Of a DNA stretch of 64,000 bases, positions 53,178 to 64,000 are shown piece by piece. The notes under the pieces were generated by a model. That model did no database searches. It was not told where the DNA came from and saw only the letters and a list, made by a program, of their open reading frames with translations. Source of the DNA: Erpobdella octoculata. Lineage: Eukaryota > Annelida > Clitellata > Hirudinida > Erpobdellidae. Made by a program: the position numbers and the translations under genes. The stretch covers positions 39,809,460-39,873,459 of the forward strand of contig OZ022239.1 of assembly GCA_963978895.1 (NCBI GenBank), read 5' to 3'. Position 1 is the stretch's first letter. Every line of letters starts with the position of its first letter.

Positions 53178-53335
53178 AAATCAGAATCACAAATCAGTAT
53201 AATTTTTTTGATTTAAATCAGAATCACAAATCAGTATAATTTTTTTGATTTAAATCAAGCTCAAAAATCACACAAAGTGATTTAAATCGTGATTTGTAAA
53301 TTGTTTGATTTAAATAATTCCCAGAACTAATTTAG
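53178..53335. repeat. Short tandem repeat of AAATCAGAATCACAAATCAG units and GATTTAAATC palindromes
   Basis: Two copies of a unit of about 42 bp, followed by variants (gtgatttaaatcgtgattt). GATTTAAATC is self-complementary. Confidence 0.75.
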
Positions 53336-53585
53336 TTCCGATATATGGCAAATATCTCAATAAAAATGTAGACCTCCACCGACATGTTCAACAAAAGAAG
53401 TTGAAAATGACACTTTCAAATGAAATACGTTCAAATGATTTAACTGCAAGTTCTTACAGCAGTAATTATTTTTAATATCAATCAAAGCTCAAACAAAAAT
53501 GAAAATGTTTCCGGATTTCTTCATGCTGTCGATTTAACAAATATCTCAACTGTTGATTGGCTTTTTAGGATCGGTGGGTCTAACC

Positions 53586-54141
53586 CAGGGGTGGGGTGGA
53601 ACCTGCGGCCTCCTTGGCTAACTAGCTCGGCCTCTGATGTAAACGGTAATTCCTATATTTTTAAACATTTATTTTGTGGGTCTATAGTTATTTTACACAA
53701 TTCACTCATTGTCATTAATAAAAGCAATTGGTAGGAGTGCTGCTTATTAAAAATTGGTTTTCGGCTTGAAATAAAAATTGCAAATGATTTGATAAGTTGA
53801 CGTTGCGGCTTTTTTAATTTTTTCTAATTTGAATAAATATTGGCAAAATAAAAAATTGAAAGAATGCATATTCTCTGATTTATAAGCTTGCCGTTTTTTC
53901 TAAGGATTATTATTCATTTACTTATTACTTGCATAAAAGTTCCTACTTCAGCAAAATATTTGAAAATTTCAATTAACGATTTTTATTCACCTTTCTTTCA
54001 TTACATTACTAATAAATTACTAAGCGGCCAAGGCCTGTAGGGCAAAATGACAACAACAAAAATTATTTGTTCAATGTGGCCTCTGTGAGGAACGATGAAT
54101 TGTAAGGTGGCCTTCATAAACAAAAAGATTCCCCACCCCTG
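53586..54141. mobile_element. Non-autonomous hAT element (556 bp) with perfect 8-bp target duplication
   Basis: The ends CAGGGGTGGGG and CCCCACCCCTG form an inverted repeat with one or two mismatches. GTCTAACC flanks both sides (53578-53585 and 54142-54149). The 8-bp duplication and CAGGGG terminus mark hAT. Internal frames are short, with no transposase. Confidence 0.9.
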
Positions 54142-54149
54142 GTCTAACC

Positions 54150-55249
54150 ATATAATTTGGCTGCTAACCAAAATGTTACAGCGCAACAGGGCAGGTTCAA
54201 TGGGAGCCAAGCAATCATCAGGTATTAACTGTTTTCTTCAATAATCTGCTTCAACAACCACCTAAACTTGACTGGCTCCAAGAGCAATCAGGAATTTGTT
54301 CAGATGGACGAACGGATTTTTAATTTTATTCTTTCTTCTCTAAAGCGTGTAAAGAAGATTGAACAGTTCACTGAGACTGATGCAGTAAAGAGGCAGTTTA
54401 GCGGGTCCTTAATCTCTGCCAATAGTTGAAAAATGTTTGGCCAAGACGGTATTTACCAGCAGGTTTCTGTGGGGTTTTATGCAAAACATCGGAAATGCCT
54501 TAGTGCATTTCATGGCTATACGGAGTTTTCAAACCGCAGTTCCTATTTTGCCTTCCAAAAAAGAAGCATTGCGGATAAAAAATTTGTTATTGAGTTTTCA
54601 TCAGTGGATCAGAAATTACATAATGGTCGGCAAAAACTGATAGCTCCAAGGATTTGAAAAAAAATGACAATGGATGGTCCAGAAGAGTAGTACCTACAGA
54701 AAAATATTTTCATTTAATTCTTCAGCTGAAAGTACCTACGGTTCAGGAAAGAGGACGATTTTCTAAAAAAATCTTGCTGCCCAAAATCATAGAAGTAGTC
54801 GAGCCTCGAGCTGTTTGAGTTTGGCTTGAAACCTTCCAGTTTGGAGGTTAAAACATGAAAGTCTCATTTAGTCACTCCAACAAAAATGTCTACCAAGATA
54901 ATAAAAAAGCCATTTTCTTTGAAAAAAATAATATTTTGCAATTTGTGATAAGTAATAACTTTCTTCCATCTGATTGAGACTATCTTACTATTTAATACTG
55001 CATCTAAAAAGTCATTCTCAACTTTGAAATAACTGATAAAAAGAGGTGTTTTGTGTTGACATTGCTCAAGAGAGAAGAAAAATATAAAAAGAATGAGATT
55101 GAGAAAAAAGAAGAAAAAAGTAAACAAAAGTTTTATTTCAATTTCTTTTGTTTGGTTTTACTGAATCAAAGAAATTCAAGAAATCTTACAACGGGCTACA
55201 TAACGACAGTGATCAAATGTTAAAAAACTAAAAAAAATTTTTTGGCCCC
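54150..55249. other. Intergenic, possibly old repeat coding remnants
   Basis: A stretch at 54300-54660 has partly open frames (for example IFNFILSSLKRVKKIEQF) broken by stops. Nothing recognisable. Confidence 0.3.
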
Positions 55250-55400
55250 CCTTAAGAAATTCAGCAACTACTAGAGGCAGTCGTTTATGATGCTTACCTC
55301 CCCACAACCCATACGGATCCGGTTAGGTTTGAACAGACCTTTAGGACGACAAGCGAACACTTTACCGCAATACCACCAGAGCCCTTGAATAATGTCACAA
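55250..55400 (-). repeat. tRNA-derived SINE, copy C
   Basis: The reverse complement reads ggtattgcggtaaagtgttc (A-box region), a diverged B-box, gtatgggttgtggggaggta, and aaacgactgcctctagtagt, following the body order of copies A and B. It is more diverged than they are. Confidence 0.6.
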
Positions 55401-56216
55401 AAACAAGATGATGAACTTATTTTATGACACCCAATTCCATCAGTACAATAAGCGTTCTGTTTTTAAAGGAGAACCTCGATACAGAATTTAAAAAAATTAA
55501 CATTTAAAAACTCAAGACGAAATGCTTCTGCCACAAAGATGCTATTGAATAATTAAATTATATTTTAATCAACTTCATTGGAAACTTAAAAACATTTTCA
55601 AAGAAGAAATCAAATAAATATTCATCATAAAAAACATTCATCTTATTAATCAGCCATTTTGTTAATTGATAAACTGAATAATATTGTTATAATAATAATA
55701 ATAATAATAATAACATCAAAATCATCTAAAAACAATAAATAAATAAATAAAACTGCAAAACACTTCTTGTAGAAAAATATTCATCAAGTTTCTGCTAATA
55801 AAAAATCCTGACTAATGTAAAAGATAAGCGATATCAAAAGACAACAATTCCAATCCACGATAGTTGGATCAACTAATAAATATCCACAGCATCAAGCTAG
55901 TTAGCTGCAAACTGAATATATACAGCTGATAATATGAGTAAACTTTTATAAAAACCACTAAGTTCACAACTAGCCAAAAACAAAAACCGCAAAGGGTCAC
56001 TGGCAAAGAAATTGTAAATTATCACAAACTAGCAAAATGAAACTCGCACATTTTCTGGAACAAAAAAATAACCAAAAACTGCAGAAAAAATCAAAAGGAA
56101 TGAGCAAATTGGCAATGAGAAAGCACACTCGGATATTTCTTCTAACTCAAAAATTAAACGGCATTTGATTCAACTCAAAACAAAAATAAATGAAATAAAA
56201 ATTTATATATGACTCG
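55401..56216. other. Downstream region of the ATAT1-type gene
   Basis: AT-rich, with a short (ATA)n tract near 55691. It probably includes the gene's 3' UTR. No other gene. Confidence 0.35.
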
Positions 56217-59361
<3,145 letters not shown>

Positions 59362-59720
59362 TTAGTGTTAGTAAAATATTAAACAAACAATAATTTATCG
59401 CAGTAACTAACTACGCTGGCCCAGCTGATCAATTTAAATATTTACTTAATAAATTAGGAATGGTCGAAAAAGGTCACATTGATATAAACATGTTCTAAAT
59501 CTGTTCAACAATTATTGCAATGAAACAAAACTTAAATCAAACATAAAAAATTACCAAAAATTATTTTTTTAAATATATAAAATTCTACAAAGTCATACAC
59601 TATTGGTGGTCCTGCGTGTAATTGTTTTAACCAACATCCCACTGCACTAATAAACAAAAAAATCAAAAATAATATTCAATGAAAATAAAAATGAAGACCA
59701 TAAATCAGAGGCACGCGTAC

Positions 59721-60326
59721 TTGAGAAAGCCGTGGTGTCAGACGAGGGCCGTGGCACGTAGTTGTAGGGATGTTCACATAGAGAACGTCATCTTCCATGT
59801 TATATTCAAACTCTCCTTGCTTCGATGGCCATGCCGCGCTGCCAGATAAAATCGCTGTCAGACAAATTTTGTTATCATTCTCAACTTCAATACAACGGAA
59901 CAAAATCTCCAGAAGAATAGCTATCAGTTCCACGGATAAGAGCGGTTTTACACTTATGATTGAGTTTTAAAGTCGGATTGTGATTTTTTATAGCGGTCTT
60001 AAGAGACGTGGAGAAAAAATCAAGCAGTGAACAAATTCGCAGTTGACCGGGCAATAAATTCTCTCACGCCCTGTTGGTTAGTCGGTGGCTTGCGAGAGAT
60101 AAAGGGAGGGAGAAAATAGGCAGATTACCATCTTCACAGTCTCCCGCTCGATGCAAACTCATTTCGTATCGCCACCCTTTAGACTTGCTGCACGGAAACT
60201 GTTCCTCGTGATGTGAACGAATCGTTAGACTTCCAGACTTCATGGGATTTTTTTCCATCTTTTTGCCGAACTTTTTGTTTTCCTTCACAGCATTTGTAAT
60301 TTGTACGAAAATAAAGTTGCAGCCTC
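59721..60326 (-). CDS. Unrecognised gene, two exons (partial, about 110 aa)
   Basis: Exon 60326-60129 lies between ttctatatag and gtaatc and reads GGCNFIFVQITNAVKENKKF, SGSLTIRSHHEEQFPCSKSK and WRYEMSLHRAGDCED. Exon 59854-59721 lies between tttgtctgacag and gtacgc and reads ILSGSAAWPSKQGEFEYN, MEDDVLYVNIPTTT and CHGPRLTPRLSQ. The join restores an Ala codon across phase 1. The composition is unbiased and protein-like, and no stop interrupts either exon. A further stretch on the same strand at about 59643-59540 (CWLKQLHAGPPIVYDFVEF) looks coding but does not join in phase. Start and end are not identified, and no family is recognised. The gene lies just upstream of ATAT1 on the same strand. Confidence 0.45.
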
Positions 60327-60339
60327 CTATATAGAACAA

Positions 60340-60893
60340 AAGATCAAATACAAATGTTTAGCCGATCTCTCTCATGTGAATATTAGCTTTCGATTTCTGA
60401 GTAAACAGCTACGCGGCTAAATCTTGTTTGGCGATTGCTGTTTGTCAAAGTAATTCTCTTCAATTATTTAAAACAATTGCCGCACAGCTGAAGTCGTGGA
60501 GTTATGTTGACACCCGGGCATTTAGACGACTTTAGAAAGCCGAGGTCAGCCGGCTTAATAACGCTCGCCTGCGCCCAATTAAGTCCTGCTTAATCGGTCG
60601 TTGTCTCCTATGCGAGTTGCATCCAATTCAAAGGCAGCGGAATCGCTTCAGCGTGAAATCGTCATCGTTTATTGCTCGAACTCTCCTCTCCTGGCGTTCT
60701 TAATGATTTGCCATTTGTTCCAGAAGTCATTTGACGGACGCTTGCAGAGGGATGTCGCCGCGAGTTTATTTGGAAAAACTGTTACTGTTAATCATCATCA
60801 TCATCGTCATCCCCCTCACCAACACCACAGCCACCACGCCGCTACCACTACTATCGCCACAGCCATCGTCATCATCACCATCATCATCGTCAT
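60340..60893. other. Intergenic
   Basis: More GC-rich than its surroundings. A frame from 60752 begins MSPRVYLEKLLLLIIIII, resembling a signal peptide, but its hydrophobic run comes from the ATC repeat, so it is not called. Confidence 0.35.
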
Positions 60894-61142
<249 letters not shown>

Positions 61143-62600
61143 CATCATCGTCGTCGTCGTCATCGTCATCGTCGTCGTCATCGTTATCGTCGTGGTCCTA
61201 AAGAATTTTTCAAGTTGAGGTAGCGAAAGAGTATTTTACAACGTTTTTACTAGGTCACTTTCTTGTCTGTTTGTTCGTTTGTTTGTCTCTCCGCGAAAAT
61301 TGCAATCAATTTTAGCTTTCAAAAAATTAGAGCTCTGAAACTTTAAATATTGCTGTGACCCGATGACAATTTTTCTATTTTGTACCTCTGACTACCCACC
61401 CAAACACCAGGATTTTTGTAAAAAAAATTCATAAAATAAATAAAGAAAAAGTTTTATAAACCCGTTGTGGTGCGGGGGCTGGGGGCGATTGCCCCTCCCA
61501 AGGATATTTGAAAAAAATTAAAATAAACAATAAAGAAATTTTTAAATTTTTTTTGAAAATATAACCATCCCTTCTTCACGTTATTTGGGGGACCGGGACG
61601 TTGCCCGCCCACATGGATTTTTGAAAATAAATTTTATATAAAATAAATAAAGACGAAGTTTTAGAAAATTGTTGAAAATGTTCATCCGATTATCCCTCCC
61701 CCCCGCTTAGTCATAAGCTATTTTTGGAAGCAAAAGAGCATAGAAATGTTCAGAATATGTACATGTACCTCAAGCATTTATAAGATTTAGAAACTGTTAT
61801 AAAGTCTTTTATCTATTACCAAATACAAAATTTTACCCATCAAATACTGAAAAGTAGAAAATAATTTTAAATCATAAAAATGTATTTTTTAAAAACAACG
61901 TTTTCTTGTGCACTAAAAACAATAAAATAATTTTCCAATAACCTGGCAGAGTTTTTGATTAGATTGTTCATGTTTTGGTAAAAGACTTTATACTAGTTTC
62001 TATTAAGTTTCTAAATCTAATAAAACAAAAAAACGTTGGGCGCATCTATAGAAACCATTATTAATAATAGTAACAAGTAAAGGAAAAACGAGTTTTTCAA
62101 CACAAACTTTTATTTCAAATACACTCGATTTAGAAATACGAAAGATGTTCAAATTTATTTTTTTAATTGAATCGTGTATTGTCATCCAATATAAAGCTAT
62201 GCTGAAAGTTTCAGCTTCCTAGCTAGTCAAAAAGCTAGTTAAATTTTACTTGCAAGATTTGCGCACAGAGAAAGACACACACACACAGATTGTAACCTAA
62301 ATAAAAGTTTGTAAAAATGATAACTCTAGTTATAAATTACCATACGCAAAAAAAATCAATTTTTTACGAAAATAATTCCCCGCGTTGGTGCATAAAAAGG
62401 ACAAAAACGTTTTTATGTCCGTGTGATATTTTTGATTCCAGCGAGGTATCGTCACGTGGTCGTGAGAAGATTTGAGGACACGTGACTGAACTTGCAACAA
62501 AATGTCGAGTAATTATTACGTTCATCAATGCGATGCTCCTTTACATCACCGACATCCAGCATTCCATGTTTAACATGATGCCTGGCATGAGTGTGCTGAT
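61143..62600. other. Intergenic with repeat remnants
   Basis: Includes a region (61260-61740) with gtctgtttgttcgtttgttt and G/C-run motifs, and a minus-strand copy of the tagctgataaccggg-type motif near 61690. No supported gene. Confidence 0.4.
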
Positions 62601-62604
62601 AATG

Positions 62605-62623
62605 ATGGTGGAGGTGATGATGG

Positions 62624-62664
<41 letters not shown>

Positions 62665-62800
62665 ATGATGATGGTGGTGGAGGTGGTGGTGGTCGTGGTG
62701 ATGATGATGATGATGATGATGATGGTGATGGTGATGGTGATGTTGATGTTGATGTTGATGTTGATGATGATGATGATGACGATGACGATGGTGATGATGG
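62605..62800. repeat. (GAT)n trinucleotide array, about 195 bp
   Basis: GATGAT with GTG, GTT and GAC variants. It is the reverse complement type of the ATC array 1.5 kb to the left. Confidence 0.95.
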
Positions 62801-64000
62801 TGATGGGAATATTGATGCGACACTGATGGTGATAATGATGTTGGTAATGATGATAGTGTCGTAATGAAGTTGTGTGGGCACGTGAGAGTGGTGCACGGAA
62901 GTTTTCCATGTCACGGAATCAATGCACACATCGCATCCAAGTAATTGGCCTAATCATGTACATTATACCATCACCATTGTCATCATCACTATCACCACCA
63001 TCAGCACTGAAACACGTTAGTGTCACTAAGATCAACGTGCAAACGCAACGAAGTAGTATTTTTCACTGATTTAAAAATTTCAATGGTTTTCGAAATAATC
63101 ATATAAGTTATGATTGTTTATTTCAATATTGGCATGGCATTTACTTTAGCTTAATTGATAAACCAGTGTAAGTTTAGTGTCAAGTGTTCATTTTATTTAT
63201 GATGGCTTATATTGTATAATTATTTTAAAAATGAGCATAAAAACAAATGAAAAAATAATAGCTACAAATCACAGACTTCATTTTTTCTATGTTTTTTGTT
63301 TCTTAAACCTTTAAATTCAATTTCTGGCAATCTGGCATCAGTTAGCATAATAAGTTTTGAAAAAATGAGCCGACGATACTTTACGATACGTCAATGCTGT
63401 GTAGAATTGTTTACACTGGGAATAATACGTACTAGGATGTTGTTACAATCTAACAATTAATTCATGCAGATAAATCAGTAATAGCAAGAACAATTTTGGT
63501 GGTTTCTTTGGAGCTGCTAACCGCCTTCCACTAAATTTCTGTCGGCTCATCAAATCTAAATGTCTTCAGAATCTCAAAAATCTCATTGTGAAACTTATCG
63601 AAAAGAGAAGAAGTTTGTGAAGAAGTCGAAGTTCATTTAACGAATGATTGTGATGGTCCGTTTTGACTGACGCTTCATTCACCCGGGTACTTCGAGAGGC
63701 GGTCAAGCAAGTCCACTGGTGACCCGTGTGTGTGTTTGCTGTGTGTTTATGCGTGTGCGTGTGCGTGTCTACGCGTGTGTGTGTTTGTATACGCCACTGT
63801 ACGTGTGAACCAGTCATCTGAACACCATTACAGCATTTATGATAAAAGCAGTAAAAATTATAATGATGAATAGAGTTGATAACGATGACGACGAAGACAT
63901 AAAACATTTTTTACGGTTCAGACATTTCTTGAGGATGTTTAAAAATGAATTAATTAAAACTTTTGGATCGCGTGTTTAGCAGTATAATATGCAGCAATCG
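62801..64000. other. Intergenic to window end, with (GT)n-rich tract at 63720-63790
   Basis: No supported gene. The minus-strand frame 63566-63907 spans the GT tract and has no recognisable domain. Confidence 0.35.

Noticed and set aside
62452..62823. His-rich minus-strand frame
   Set aside because: Product of the GAT array. The flanking residues are not recognisable.

Overview
This is a gene-poor, AT-rich stretch of an invertebrate animal nuclear genome. The evidence is multi-exon genes with GT-AG introns, metazoan-specific genes (a MAP1/futsch-type microtubule-associated protein, an alpha-tubulin acetyltransferase and a calcium-regulated mitochondrial carrier), and many retroelements, hAT elements, tRNA-derived SINEs and very long microsatellites. 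No vertebrate-type repeat is evident. The repeats and gene structures would suit a lophotrochozoan or a similar marine invertebrate, but the species cannot be fixed from sequence alone. Gene models below were built by hand from splice sites, reading phase and protein-family resemblance.

Layout. 1-3.2 kb: the 5' two thirds of a Ty3/gypsy retrotransposon on the minus strand (LTR, primer-binding site and one open gag-pol frame running off the left edge), inserted into a decayed LINE. 3.2-7.5 kb: a tetranucleotide array, hAT remnants, a non-autonomous hAT element with a perfect 8-bp target duplication, and a SINE-like sequence. 7.58-15.2 kb (+): a ten-exon SCaMC/SLC25A24-type carrier, 468 aa. 17.4-20.5 kb (+): a three-coding-exon MAP1 homologue, 897 aa. 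22.1-25.5 kb: a nearly identical tandem duplication of about 1.7 kb. 25.5-35 kb: repeats, with inverted minisatellite arms, a Penelope-like fragment carrying a hammerhead-like motif, TA arrays and a 0.5-kb palindrome. 35.5-39.3 kb (+): four phase-compatible exons of an unrecognised gene. 39.3-43.8 kb: SINEs and simple repeats. 44.3-48.0 kb (+): an unrecognised Ser/Pro-rich protein with SH3-ligand motifs. 49-55.4 kb: a terminal-inverted-repeat element, a satellite of about 175 bp, a LINE fragment, a second intact non-autonomous hAT element and a SINE. 56.2-59.4 kb (-): a nine-exon alpha-tubulin N-acetyltransferase (ATAT1/MEC-17), 344 aa. 59.7-60.3 kb (-): two exons of an unrecognised gene. 60.9-62.8 kb: complementary ATC and GAT arrays.

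Two of the recognised genes act on microtubules: MAP1 binds and stabilises them, and ATAT1 acetylates Lys40 of alpha-tubulin in the lumen. They lie about 36 kb apart and nothing shows co-regulation. The most striking coding observation is that this ATAT1 has Asn at the position of the catalytically essential Asp157 of the human enzyme, with the rest of the fold kept. The most striking non-coding ones are the hammerhead-like fold in the Penelope-like fragment, the nested young LTR element, the satellite with a conserved 12-bp palindrome, and the recent 1.7-kb tandem duplication.
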